Source: DATCBF01 sp964401995
GTDB lineage: Bacteria; Actinomycetota; Thermoleophilia; Solirubrobacterales; 70-9
Reading direction: 5' to 3'
Assembly (NCBI GenBank): GCA_964401995.1
Contig: CAYOAP010000011.1
Span: 1 to 64,000, forward strand
DNA length: 64,000 nucleotides
The notes under the pieces were generated by a model that saw only the letters and a program-made list of their open reading frames with translations, did not search any database and had not been told where the DNA came from. Shown here piece by piece: positions 15,229 to 24,944 of this stretch. Every line of letters starts with the position of its first letter. Positions within the stretch are counted from its first letter, which is position 1. Both the position numbers and the translations under genes were made by a program.

Positions 15229-16152
15229 ATGAGCTGCGGCAGAAGCTGGCGAAAGCGTTTTGTCGCGACCGCGACCGTCGTCGCCTGCCTGGTCCTCGCC
15301 CCCACCGCCGCGGCCGTCACCGCGTCGCTGGGCGACTCCTTCTCCTCCGGCCAGGGCGCGGGCGACTACGACTTCGCGACGAAGCTGATCGTCGGCAACG
15401 GCTGCCACCGGTCCCCCCACGCCTGGCCGCGCCTGCTCGGGGTTCCCAAGGACGATCACTTCGCCTGCTCCGGCGCCAAGACCAAAGACTTCTTCGGGCC
15501 GCAGAAGTCGGGGCTCCTCGCCGGGCCCGACCGCACCGACCAGCTCGACCGCCTGCAGGCCCTCGCCTCCACGCAGCCGCTCAGCCGCGTCTACGTCACG
15601 ATCGGCGGCAACGACCTCGGCTTCTCGAAGATCATCATCAGCTGCGTGCTCGGGACCTGCTTGCGCGAAATGAGCGCGGTCGAGCTGCCCCGCCTGCACG
15701 ACATGGTCGAGCCCAAGGTGCGAGCCGCCCTGACCGCGACCAAGCAGATCGCCGGCACAGCCCCGGTCATCCTTGTCGGCTACCCCGACCTGATCCCCGC
15801 CAGCGGCACAGCGATGACGGGATGCAGCTGGCTGGCCCCGGCCGAGCGAATCCGGATTCGCCACCTCGAGGCCGAACTCGACGCCTCCCAGGCAGCCGCC
15901 GCGGCCGCGGCGGGCGTCCAGTATGTCTCGATCCGCTCGGCCCTCTCCCACCACGAGCTCTGCACTCAGGACCCCTGGGTCAACCCGATCGCCCACCTGA
16001 GCAAGCTGCTCTCCCCTGAGCAGGGGCACCCCACCGAGGCGGGACAGCGGGCGATCGCTCAGCGGGTAAGCACCGCGCTCACCCCGGCACCGAAAATTCG
16101 CCCACGAGCAATCGGCTCGGCAAACCTCCAAATGGCCTGGCCATCACGCTAA
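15229..16152 (+). CDS. Secreted SGNH/GDSL-family esterase or lipase
   Basis: 307 residues with a signal peptide (cleavage near TAAAVTA, about residue 30). The four SGNH blocks are present: Ser in SLGDSFSSGQGAG, Gly in the oxyanion region, Asn in IGGNDLGFS, and the Asp/His block replaced by GHPTEAGQ. Six or more cysteines suggest disulfides, as in Streptomyces SGNH lipases. The catalytic domain ends near 16085. The last 20 or so codons run into the convergent gene, an overlap of 74 bases. Confidence 0.88.
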   Translation: MSCGRSWRKRFVATATVVACLVLAPTAAAVTASLGDSFSSGQGAGDYDFATKLIVGNGCHRSPHAWPRLLGVPKDDHFACSGAKTKDFFGPQKSGLLAGPDRTDQLDRLQALASTQPLSRVYVTIGGNDLGFSKIIISCVLGTCLREMSAVELPRLHDMVEPKVRAALTATKQIAGTAPVILVGYPDLIPASGTAMTGCSWLAPAERIRIRHLEAELDASQAAAAAAAGVQYVSIRSALSHHELCTQDPWVNPIAHLSKLLSPEQGHPTEAGQRAIAQRVSTALTPAPKIRPRAIGSANLQMAWPSR

Positions 16153-17014
16153 ACCTATAACGACCTGGCTCAGCTTCCTCTGGAATGCGAAAGGAAGAAC
16201 AGGGCGTCGCCTCTCCCCCGTAAAGGAACCGAGAGATACCTATAACCGCCCCATCGGCCTTGGGGGTGGGGATCCCGACCCAGGATCCATCTTTGTCGTA
16301 CTCAACACGAAGGTCAACATCATTTGGGAACAGCGCGGTGTCGGTGCCGACATTGCGAACTCGCGCGAGAACCTCTTCACCCGGAAAGGCTGTCGATCGA
16401 GACAGCGCAAGGTCTAGGCCAACCCGAAAAGGTACGACTCGAAAGTATTCGCTGTACGAACCAAGCGAATCGCCATTCCATCGCTCGAAGTTCAGACCAA
16501 GACGGTAGAGGCCGGGGCCGGGCGAGGCAGCAAATTCAAGGCGGCGCAGATCGGCCACGTCCCCGAGCCGCCGCCAGCTGCGCACAGCCGGGCCCGTCGC
16601 CCGCCCGTTCGCATTAACGGCACTAAGAGTCACCTCCACCTTCCAATGCAAATGCAAAGGCCTTTTCAATAGCCCCGCTTCTGTCGTGGCTCCTTTTGCG
16701 GTGAGTGCATATCCGAAGCGATCCCCATTAACTACAAACCGTCGAACATCAAGACGGCGCACTTCCAAGCCCTTGGGACCGAATGGCAATTTCGTCCGCT
16801 CCCGAAGCGGACGATGAGACACCAGATTCTCAAGAGACCCTTCGTAGTCGGGCATGACCCCTGGACGACAAAAACCGCTCTGCGATGCCGTGGCATAAGA
16901 ACAAAACAGTACGGCAAAGCAAGCGAGCGCAATGGAAAGGGAGAGAATCAAGTTTCCAGCCCAGCGGCGGCCTAGGCTGCTCTTGAGATCACCTAGTGGG
17001 GTCAAGTCATACAT
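16079..17014 (-). CDS. Membrane-anchored extracytoplasmic protein downstream of the giant NHL/RHS protease
   Basis: 311 residues. One membrane span near the N-terminus (about residues 20-43), then an exposed beta-rich region that looks like two Ig-like domains, the second starting near FRVVPFRVGLDLALS with GEEVLARVRNVGTDTALFPNDVDLRV. It begins 24 bases after the stop of the 2231-residue gene and is on the same strand. Base composition is clearly less GC-rich than the surroundings, like the protease tip upstream. In RHS-type toxin loci the gene in this position is usually the immunity protein, so an inhibitor of the protease is my inference. No family recognised. Confidence 0.6.
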   Translation of the reverse strand: MYDLTPLGDLKSSLGRRWAGNLILSLSIALACFAVLFCSYATASQSGFCRPGVMPDYEGSLENLVSHRPLRERTKLPFGPKGLEVRRLDVRRFVVNGDRFGYALTAKGATTEAGLLKRPLHLHWKVEVTLSAVNANGRATGPAVRSWRRLGDVADLRRLEFAASPGPGLYRLGLNFERWNGDSLGSYSEYFRVVPFRVGLDLALSRSTAFPGEEVLARVRNVGTDTALFPNDVDLRVEYDKDGSWVGIPTPKADGAVIGISRFLYGGEATPCSSFRIPEEAEPGRYRFSVMARPFGGLPSRLLVGEFSVPG

Positions 17015-17038
17015 ATTGGACCTTTCAAGATATTCTAT

Positions 17039-20000
17039 TTAAGGGTCGATCTGCACATGCAGCGGATGCGCGGTAGGAGACATCTCGGGATCGGACAGAA
17101 TGCCAGCAGTCTGGCCCGGAGGAGCGTTTGGCGGTCGTCTAAGCGGCGTAATCAGAAGTCCTGATGAATCTCCTCCCTCAACGAGTCCGACGGCGGCACC
17201 GGTATCGCGCAACCAGGCGGGCGCGCCACTATCTCCATGCCCACCGCCGACTCCAACGTGTACAAGCCACTTCAACCCCGACACAACATGCGTGAATGAG
17301 TTTTCGGTGTGCTCCGCAGAGGCTTCTTCAATAACTGGCCCACACAGCACGGCATCAGATTTCACCCCCGACGTGCAAACCACCTGACCAACCTGCGGAT
17401 AGGCGACACCAGTGGGACGCAAAGACACCTTGCCACCACAACATTCGTAGATCCAGCCAGGCACAAGGCTAGGGTCATCCAGCCAGATCGCCTCGGCGTC
17501 GACTTCAACAGAGTTGAAGTCACCGTGAAAAGCCCGGCGTTCAACCTCTCCGATTTCAACCGGATCTTTATCCAGTGGAGAATGTGCCCGAAACACAACT
17601 CCAGCCGCAGTGAATTCGAACCGTGAAAAGCAGTGTCCGGCCGTTAGAACATACCTATGCTTGATTGGGACACCGTTTGGCGTGGCCCCAAACTTGCTCC
17701 ATGCACCAAAGCCAGCCGTACATATACCTTCAGAGTTCTGTATCTCCTCTCCAGCTAGGAAAGGGTGGCCAGTCTGGTATCTACCGGAGTACTCGCTTGG
17801 CACGTCGGTCTGCAGATGGACACTTAGGGCTGGCTGCGATCCAATGGTTTCAGTCAGGTAATTAGAGGCCAGGGTCACATTACCGGCGCCGACCTTTACC
17901 CCGTTGTGTTCAATATCGAGATCGACAGAGATAATGCCGGCCGGGCTTTCTGGTGCCGCAACCGCGTCGATAACCGTGCCCTGAAGTTCCTGGAGGTTCG
18001 ACAGCGAACGAGTCGGTGGGGTTGAGAATGCTTCGACACGGCCAGGAGCCATCAGACTCACTTCTTCCTTGAGCTGCGAGACCAGTGCCGCCTGATTTTT
18101 GGTGAAGCCGACACGAATGATTCCGCCACTGCGATGATCTACGTAGTAGCCCGCGTAGGTTGACGGTGAATGAGTTTCTGCCCACTGTGGGATAACCGTT
18201 GCCGCCTGCGCGATATACCGTTCGCGGTATTCCATCTCTTCGATATCGCTCGCCGCCAGCGGCACACCCCACTGCGCCACAGACTTCTGAGCCGCCGGTT
18301 CGTTCTGATCTTCATAGTCCCCGAGCCGTTCGAAAATGAACTGGTTGAATTCTTCTTCTTCGCCCCACAGGCCTTTGTCGAGGCCAAATTCTTCGAGGAA
18401 CTGCTTAGTGGCGGCAAACGTCGGCGGCGTCGGCGCTTCGGGATCAGGCGGTTCCTGCTGGGGGATCGTGACGAAGAAATGTTCGGACACCGAGTTACCG
18501 AGGAAGTCGGTGGCGATGGCTTCGACATCGAGCCTGCCCGCTGGATGCGAGGCAGGATTGGTGATCCATTCCAAAGCTACGTTTTCGCAGTCGAGTTTCG
18601 GCGTTTCATGGTCGTCTTCACAGGTCTTTTCGTCGACAGCCACGTTGCCGTTGACCAGGATCTGAATCTCTTCGATCTGATGAGGAGATGTCGCAGAGGC
18701 TCGTAGCGCCTGGTCTTTGTTAGGTATTTCGACCGGGCTGTTGGCGTGTTCGAAGAGGCTGCCACTGAGTTCGAGGCTGGGAGCAACTTCGGCGTAGGCC
18801 CATTTGAAGACGGACCCGTCTTCGCCGATGCTGTAGGTGACTTCGGGGGTCCCTCCACCGTAGACCGTCGTCTGTCGAGGTTCGGCGGAGTAGGAGAAAT
18901 GCGTGGTTTTGGTTTCTTCTGGACCCGCCGGGTCGACCGTCACGGCAGTCACACGTGCAAGCGAGTCGTAGGAGATTTCCGCGGTTGTGCCATTGGGCAG
19001 CTCGATCTGTTCAAGGCGCCCACCGGCGTCATAGCCGTAGGTCGTTTCGCCTTCTTCGCTTTCCTTTGCCGTCAGCCGACCCGCTTCGTAGTCGTAGTTG
19101 GTGACGCCGGCCTCTTCGCCTTCGACGTTGCTGACCAAACCTTCTTCAACCCCGATGTCGACCGAGGGGTTTTCAGTCGAATAAGGATCTTCTATCGCCA
19201 TCCCGGTCACGTATTCCGTGGGCGCAGGCAGTTCCGTCGAAGCGGACTGGGTGAATTTCTGGATGCGGTTGTTGTAGGTGTCCGTGACCCAAATGTTGCC
19301 TTCGGAGTCAGTGGCGATACCGGTCTGTTCGCCGAACATGAACTGGCCTGGTTCGGAGCCTTCGCTCCCAAACTGAGCGAAATATTCGAAGTTTTTGTCC
19401 ATCTCCTGAACACGCGAGTTGCCGTTGTCGCCGATCCAAAAGTTGCCACTCGAGTCGATGTTGATCGAGGTCGGCCAAGAGAATTTGCCACTCCCCGACC
19501 CCGGATTGCCCACCGCGCCGAGCAAATAGCCGCTTGAGCCGATCACGTCAATGCGGTTGTTGCCCGCATCGACGACCCAGATAGAGCCGCTGGGTCCTGG
19601 AGTGATGCCCTTCGGCCGGACGGTATGCAGTTCCCACGGGTAAAAGCCGACGGCGTTGATGAATTCGCCTGCGCTGGAGAACTCCTGCGCGCGGCCGTTG
19701 CCAGTGTCGGAGACCCAGATATTTCCTTCGGGGCTGACCGTGATTCCCTGGGGGCTGTCGAGTTCGCCGCCTCCGGACCCGGCAGAGCCGAACTTGGAGA
19801 GGTATTCGCCCGCTTCGTTGAACTCCTCGATCCGGTTGTTGTCGGTGTCGGCGATCCAGATGTTGCCTTCTGCATCAAGCGCGAGCGCGGAGGGATGCAG
19901 CAGCTGTCCATCTTCAGAGCCTTCGGAGCCAAATTCGGCCAGGTATTCGCCCGCTTTGTCGAATTCCTCGACCCGGTTGTTTTCCTTGTCGAGGACCAAA

Positions 20001-23000
20001 AGGTTGCCTTTGGAGTTGATCACGATGCCCGCGGGCTGGTTGAACTGGCCGGGCCCTGCGCCTTCGGAGCCGAAAGAACTCGAATAGGTGGGCAGGTAGT
20101 TGGGGATCAGCCACTGCTGGATCTGGTTGTGATTGGTATCGGCAACCCAGAGGTCGCCTTTGCTGTCGGTCGTAAGGCCCATCGGGTAGCCAAAGCTGAA
20201 CTGCCCCGGGCGCGACCCTTTGGCGCCGTACTGAGCCAGGTATTTCTTGTTGTTGCTGAACTCCTCGATGCGGCCGTTGTTCTGATCGCCGACCCAGACC
20301 TCGCCTTTGCTGTCCACCGCGATCGCGGCGGGGTGATGGAACTGGCCTTCGCCGGATCCGGGGGCGCCGAGCTGGCCCGCGTACGTGCCTCCCCCGCTGA
20401 ACTCGACAACCCGGTTGTCGAGCCAATCGGCGACCCAAGCATTGCCGGTGGGGTCAATTGCGATGTCGGTCGGTTCGCCCAGCTGACCGGCGGCGGCGCC
20501 TTTCGAAGACACGACCCTGATGAAGGTGCCCGAGGAATTGAACTCCTGCACCCGGCCGTTGCCAGTGTCGGCGACCCAGATGTTGCCGGAAGGGTCTATC
20601 GCGACGCCTTCGGGGCCTACGAACTGGCTGTTGCCGGTGCCGTGGGAGCCGACTTTGGCCAGGTATTCGCCTTTTGCGTTGAACTCCTCGATGCGGTCGT
20701 TGGCCGAGTCGGCGACCCAGATGTTGCCGCCGGAGGTGAGCGCGATCGAGGTCGGCCGGTTCAACTGACCGTTGCCCGAGCCGGCAGTGCCAAACGCCTG
20801 CTGGAATTCGTCTTCGGCGTTGAACTTCTCGACACGATCGTTTGCGGAGTCGACCACCCAGAGGTTGCCACTTGAATCGACTGCGACGTCAGCGGGGTGG
20901 TCGAACTGCCCGCCTTCTTCGCCAGCCGAGCCGAATGAGCGCACGTAGCGTTCGTCAGGCTGATCGTCCCCGGTATAGCCATAGGCGATCGCCGCGCCGC
21001 TGGGATACCGCGTTTCTTCGATCTGGCCGTCGACGTCGAAAACCGGTTCTTCCTCTTTGTCTCCGTATTCGACTTCGTAGCCTTCTTTTGGCGTCTTGTT
21101 GATGGTGGCGTGCAGTTCGGGGTTGAAGGTCTGCTGTTCTTCGGTTTCTGGAATTTCGACGTCGTTGTCGATCGCGCCGCTGTCCTGCACCATCGTCGCT
21201 TCGCTCGGCGCCGCTTCAGACTCCTCGGGCGTCAGTTCGGGCATCTGGGCCGCGGTCCAGCCCTCCCCCCATTCGCCGCTTTTTTCGGCGGGGAGCTGGG
21301 AGTTGTAGAAGCGTTCGAGTTCAAGGTTGGCGTCGCGCGCTTTGACCTGGAAGTCGCGTTCGTGGTAGACGAGATTGCCGTTGATCACGTTGACGGCCAG
21401 TTCGGGACCGTGGGACTTCTCTTCTTCGGAGTGATCCTGGCCGTCGGGCAGCGGAATGTGCTGGAGGACGTATTCGTCTTTTTCGCCCGTGGCGGGGATG
21501 TATTCGAAGTCGATTTTGCGTTCCGGTGTGGCTTCGTTGCCCGCCCAATCGATGGCGGTGACCTTCAGCGTGTGCGCCCCGGGCGCCAGTTCGTGCAATT
21601 TCAGCGTGTAGGACAAGCTCATCGAGCAGCTGTTCAACGGACAGGACTGGCTTTCTGAGGCGACCGGCGAAGTGCCGCCGTCGAGATAGACATCGACTTC
21701 TTTGACACCGGAGCGCACCTGTCCGGGTTTGGCGTCGGTGGCTTCGATATTCAGTTTGTAGGTGGGCAGGCTGAGTTCGTCGTCGCCTTTTTCCTGGGCG
21801 AGGTTTTCGGTGCCTTCCTCTTCGGTGATGTTGGCGAGCTGGCCACTGAGATCGATCAGCGGGCCTTCGCGATCAACCAGCAGTGGATATTCCTGGGTGC
21901 CGGCGCCCTTGCCCGTCGGATCGAGCGGCTGAACGGAAATCGAGGCTTCCCCCTGAAACAGGCCATTGGTGTTGAAGGTGATTTTGCCGGTCCGCGTGGC
22001 CCCGCAGCGCTGGCTCCACAGGCCCGAGCATGAGGACTGATCCCATTCCCAGATGCTTTCGGCCCCTCCTCGGGCGAGAATCTTCTGTACGCCGAGGCCG
22101 GCATCGGTGGCGGTCGCTTCGACCGTGATCGCTTTGTTTTTGCCGAGCCAGGTGCTGGAGCTCGGCATGCCACTGACCGAGGTGAGGGTCGGCGACTCGG
22201 GATCGTCGAGCCAGACCGAGACTGAGCCGGTATCGATATCCCGCCAACAGGGAATAGCGATCGATTTTGCTCCCGTCGAGAGGCCGACCACCACGACCTT
22301 GCCGCCTTTCGTATACATCGAGTCGCCCCCGTACCACTGGGCACGATCGGTTTCCAGCCAGTCCCATTTTTCGCCGTCCCAGACGCCGTCGTAATCGTGG
22401 GGCTGGGGATAGGGTTCCCAGTTGCAGCCATGGTTGTCTCGATGCAGACCAACCGTTGCGCTCGGCGTCGGGTAGATCGAGGGGATATAGGTGGTGGTGC
22501 CGGGGCCGCTGTAGTACCACTGCCCGTAGGAGTTGGCTGGAATCGTCCCGCTGACGGACGAGACATAGAGCCCACGGTGGGAGCCCCAACAGGTGAAGAT
22601 GCAGGAGGTGCTGTGTTCGAACTGCGTTCCGTCATTGGTCGACCAAGACCAATTGGCGAGCCCGGAAAGGTCGCTGCCCGATTCCCAGTCGAAGCTGTCG
22701 GTGAGGACTTTGAGTTCTGGATCGACCAAGATCGGATAGGCCAAGTCGGCCTCCCGGTGCCTGAGGCGAAGGACGATGGCGCTCCCTTCGACTTCAAGCG
22801 AGACGGGGACCGGAGTGCCCTGGGCGTCGATCGCGCTGGGCGCCGGGACCTCGGCAAACAGCGTGCCCTTGGCGGTGGTTATCTCCGCCCCGTTGGCGTC
22901 ATCGGAGCGAAGGCTCGCATCGGCCGGAAGCTGAAGATGAAAGCGCAGCGTCTCGGGACTGTTGACCGAGCGCAGCTGGTCGAATATCTCGACCCCTGTC

Positions 23001-23734
23001 GCGGTCGGGGAGACCAGCTGATCGGTGTCGGACCCTTCCCTGACTTCTGAGAAGAAGATGTTCTTGTCGCCGAAACGACGGCTGCTGCCGGCTTCTTCGG
23101 CGCCGACCTGGGAGATGGCCAGGCCGCGATCGCCGACTGCGACCCCTTCGCTCGCCGATTCCCCGATGCTGAGGTCGACCAAAGGGTTATCGGGCTCATA
23201 GCCGTCCTTGACCCTCTTGAGGCTGAGATCTACCTTGCGAAGCTCGCCCTTGTTGTTTTTCGCGCGTATGGGGATACTCGCTTCCAAGAGCTGCTTTTCG
23301 CCCTCTGGGTTGACCACCTCCGCCCCCCTTTCGCCAAGCGAGCGAGTAAGAGTGGCGTCGCTCAGAAAGCGGGCAGGTTCTCCATTCAGGGCCGCAAGCT
23401 GTTCGGAGAACTGCGCGTTCAGCAGCCGAGTAGCTTCTTCAGGGCCGATGCCGGCATATGCCTCTCGCGAGGCTTCGCGTTCGCGCTTTGCATCCGGAGC
23501 GGCCAGCTGCTTTGCCTGCTCGGCTTCTTCTCGTTCGAGTTTCGCGATGCCTTCGGCGATGTCGTCCCCCGTCGGCGGCTGGACGGAAGGCGCCGGCTCG
23601 GATCCGAACGATTCCTGGAGTGGTGGCTCAGGCGAAGAGCTGCCAAAGGCAGGCACAGCCGAACAAGCGAAAAGCAACAGCGCAAAAACGATCACCCAGC
23701 GAGTACGACCACGTCCCCTGATGCGCAAGCCCAT
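17039..23734 (-). CDS. Giant secreted NHL/RHS-type protein with C-terminal streptogrisin-like serine protease
   Basis: 2231 residues. Order: signal peptide (1-31); Glu/Ala-rich region and beta-sandwich domains (to about 740); an RHS-shell segment LERFYNSQLPAEKSGEWGEGW (about 785-810); twelve NHL propeller repeats of about 47 residues (about 930-1498, each with GNIWVADT-NNRIEEF); three YD repeats (about 1540-1600); an Ig-like stretch (about 1640-1765); then AGYYVDHRSGGIIRVGFT (about 1860), which resembles the prodomain of streptogrisins. The tip is an S1-type protease with His2034 (LTAGHC), probable Asp2079 and Ser2169 (GDSGAP). YD-repeat proteins often carry a swappable toxic tip, and the 3' end is visibly lower in GC than the NHL part. 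Alternatively it is a cell-surface protease without toxin role. Confidence 0.85.
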   Translation of the reverse strand: MGLRIRGRGRTRWVIVFALLLFACSAVPAFGSSSPEPPLQESFGSEPAPSVQPPTGDDIAEGIAKLEREEAEQAKQLAAPDAKREREASREAYAGIGPEEATRLLNAQFSEQLAALNGEPARFLSDATLTRSLGERGAEVVNPEGEKQLLEASIPIRAKNNKGELRKVDLSLKRVKDGYEPDNPLVDLSIGESASEGVAVGDRGLAISQVGAEEAGSSRRFGDKNIFFSEVREGSDTDQLVSPTATGVEIFDQLRSVNSPETLRFHLQLPADASLRSDDANGAEITTAKGTLFAEVPAPSAIDAQGTPVPVSLEVEGSAIVLRLRHREADLAYPILVDPELKVLTDSFDWESGSDLSGLANWSWSTNDGTQFEHSTSCIFTCWGSHRGLYVSSVSGTIPANSYGQWYYSGPGTTTYIPSIYPTPSATVGLHRDNHGCNWEPYPQPHDYDGVWDGEKWDWLETDRAQWYGGDSMYTKGGKVVVVGLSTGAKSIAIPCWRDIDTGSVSVWLDDPESPTLTSVSGMPSSSTWLGKNKAITVEATATDAGLGVQKILARGGAESIWEWDQSSCSGLWSQRCGATRTGKITFNTNGLFQGEASISVQPLDPTGKGAGTQEYPLLVDREGPLIDLSGQLANITEEEGTENLAQEKGDDELSLPTYKLNIEATDAKPGQVRSGVKEVDVYLDGGTSPVASESQSCPLNSCSMSLSYTLKLHELAPGAHTLKVTAIDWAGNEATPERKIDFEYIPATGEKDEYVLQHIPLPDGQDHSEEEKSHGPELAVNVINGNLVYHERDFQVKARDANLELERFYNSQLPAEKSGEWGEGWTAAQMPELTPEESEAAPSEATMVQDSGAIDNDVEIPETEEQQTFNPELHATINKTPKEGYEVEYGDKEEEPVFDVDGQIEETRYPSGAAIAYGYTGDDQPDERYVRSFGSAGEEGGQFDHPADVAVDSSGNLWVVDSANDRVEKFNAEDEFQQAFGTAGSGNGQLNRPTSIALTSGGNIWVADSANDRIEEFNAKGEYLAKVGSHGTGNSQFVGPEGVAIDPSGNIWVADTGNGRVQEFNSSGTFIRVVSSKGAAAGQLGEPTDIAIDPTGNAWVADWLDNRVVEFSGGGTYAGQLGAPGSGEGQFHHPAAIAVDSKGEVWVGDQNNGRIEEFSNNKKYLAQYGAKGSRPGQFSFGYPMGLTTDSKGDLWVADTNHNQIQQWLIPNYLPTYSSSFGSEGAGPGQFNQPAGIVINSKGNLLVLDKENNRVEEFDKAGEYLAEFGSEGSEDGQLLHPSALALDAEGNIWIADTDNNRIEEFNEAGEYLSKFGSAGSGGGELDSPQGITVSPEGNIWVSDTGNGRAQEFSSAGEFINAVGFYPWELHTVRPKGITPGPSGSIWVVDAGNNRIDVIGSSGYLLGAVGNPGSGSGKFSWPTSINIDSSGNFWIGDNGNSRVQEMDKNFEYFAQFGSEGSEPGQFMFGEQTGIATDSEGNIWVTDTYNNRIQKFTQSASTELPAPTEYVTGMAIEDPYSTENPSVDIGVEEGLVSNVEGEEAGVTNYDYEAGRLTAKESEEGETTYGYDAGGRLEQIELPNGTTAEISYDSLARVTAVTVDPAGPEETKTTHFSYSAEPRQTTVYGGGTPEVTYSIGEDGSVFKWAYAEVAPSLELSGSLFEHANSPVEIPNKDQALRASATSPHQIEEIQILVNGNVAVDEKTCEDDHETPKLDCENVALEWITNPASHPAGRLDVEAIATDFLGNSVSEHFFVTIPQQEPPDPEAPTPPTFAATKQFLEEFGLDKGLWGEEEEFNQFIFERLGDYEDQNEPAAQKSVAQWGVPLAASDIEEMEYRERYIAQAATVIPQWAETHSPSTYAGYYVDHRSGGIIRVGFTKNQAALVSQLKEEVSLMAPGRVEAFSTPPTRSLSNLQELQGTVIDAVAAPESPAGIISVDLDIEHNGVKVGAGNVTLASNYLTETIGSQPALSVHLQTDVPSEYSGRYQTGHPFLAGEEIQNSEGICTAGFGAWSKFGATPNGVPIKHRYVLTAGHCFSRFEFTAAGVVFRAHSPLDKDPVEIGEVERRAFHGDFNSVEVDAEAIWLDDPSLVPGWIYECCGGKVSLRPTGVAYPQVGQVVCTSGVKSDAVLCGPVIEEASAEHTENSFTHVVSGLKWLVHVGVGGGHGDSGAPAWLRDTGAAVGLVEGGDSSGLLITPLRRPPNAPPGQTAGILSDPEMSPTAHPLHVQIDP

Positions 23735-23812
23735 GAGCCCGCCTCCCCATTTCCCGATTTCCCTTTCCCTTACATCCCAGACCGCTTGACCGAGATCGAG
23801 TGGCTTGACTCA

Positions 23813-23838
23813 GATCGAACAATTTGGGTTGTTCGATC
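23813..23838 (-). promoter_or_regulatory. Perfect 10-bp inverted repeat between ispH and the giant protein gene
   Basis: GATCGAACAA and TTGTTCGATC are separated by 6 bases. The site is 57 bases past the ispH stop and 79 bases before the giant gene start, both on the minus strand. It has no T-run, so it may be an operator for the giant gene as well as a terminator of ispH. GGGGAGG precedes the giant gene start as ribosome site. Confidence 0.45.
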
Positions 23839-23894
23839 CAGAGTACTCAACTTTACAGCGCCGTGTCACGACGGCGGCTCGGCGAATCGTCAGG

Positions 23895-24863
23895 TCAAGC
23901 TCGGGCGGCGAGCTCGTCGCGGATTTCTTTGGGCAGCATGAAGCGGACGTCCTCGTGGACGGTCCGCAGCTCGGAGACGTCGTCGGCGCCGCGCTCGCGG
24001 AAGAAGTCAACCAGGCGTTCGACCAGCTCCTCGGGGGCGCTGGCGCCGGAGGTGATGCCGACCGTCTCGACCCCGTCGAGCCAGGCCTCGTCGACTTCGG
24101 AATGGTTGTCGATCAGGTGGGAGGCGGCGCCGTGTTCGCGGGCGACCTCGACCAGGCGGTTGGAGTTGGAGGAGTTGGTCGAGCCGATCACGAGGACCAG
24201 GTCGCACTCGCGGGCGAGCTGCTTGACGGCGATCTGGCGGTTGGTGGTCGCGTAACAGATGTCGTCGGACTTGGAGCTGACTATCGAGGGGAACTTGGAG
24301 CGCAGGGCGGCGATGATCTCGGCCGTCTCGTCGACCGAGAGCGTCGTCTGGGTGATGAAGGCGACCCGCTCGGGATCGGGGATCTGCAAGGTCTCGACTT
24401 CCTCGACCGTCTGCACCAGGACGATGCTGTCGGGGGCCTCGCCCATCGTCCCTTCGACCTCCTCGTGGCCCTCGTGGCCGATCATCACGATCGCGTAGCC
24501 GTCGGCGGCGAAGCGGCGGGCCTCGACGTGGACCTTGGTCACCAGCGGGCAGGTGGCGTCGATCGTGCGCAGGCCGCGGGCGGCCGAGTTCTCGTGAACC
24601 GAGGGGGCGACGCCGTGGGCGGAGAAGACGACCATCTTGCCCTCGGGGACCTCGGTCTCCTCCTCGACGAAGATCGCGCCGCGCTTGGAGAGTTCCTCGA
24701 CCACGTGCTTGTTGTGGACGATCTCCTTGCGGACGTAAACCGGGGCGCCATGCAGGTCGAGAGCGCGCTCGACCGCCTGCACGGCGCGGTCGACGCCAGC
24801 GCAGTAGCCGCGCGGAGCGGCCAGCAGGACCTTGTTTATGGAGGTGGTGGAAGCAGTGCTCAT
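23895..24863 (-). CDS. ispH: 4-hydroxy-3-methylbut-2-enyl diphosphate reductase
   Basis: Last enzyme of the MEP isoprenoid pathway, making IPP and DMAPP; a [4Fe-4S] protein of 322 residues. The cluster cysteines are in PRGYCAGVDRA, DATCPLVTKVH and the late SDDICYATTNRQ. SAHGV, GHEGHEE and STNSSNSNRL are substrate-site motifs. The open frame runs far upstream antisense to the acyltransferase gene, but the ATG at 24863 is the sensible start because the family N-terminus follows it closely. An Fe-S enzyme in a window rich in SUF genes, but not linked to them in an operon. Confidence 0.96.
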   Translation of the reverse strand: MSTASTTSINKVLLAAPRGYCAGVDRAVQAVERALDLHGAPVYVRKEIVHNKHVVEELSKRGAIFVEEETEVPEGKMVVFSAHGVAPSVHENSAARGLRTIDATCPLVTKVHVEARRFAADGYAIVMIGHEGHEEVEGTMGEAPDSIVLVQTVEEVETLQIPDPERVAFITQTTLSVDETAEIIAALRSKFPSIVSSKSDDICYATTNRQIAVKQLARECDLVLVIGSTNSSNSNRLVEVAREHGAASHLIDNHSEVDEAWLDGVETVGITSGASAPEELVERLVDFFRERGADDVSELRTVHEDVRFMLPKEIRDELAARA

Positions 24864-24944
24864 ACCCAGCAGGGTAGCGGTGGCGACGTTGCGGGATTCA
24901 GCCCGGGGTAGCCCGCAGGACGCCGCGAAGCTAGCCTTGCAGCG

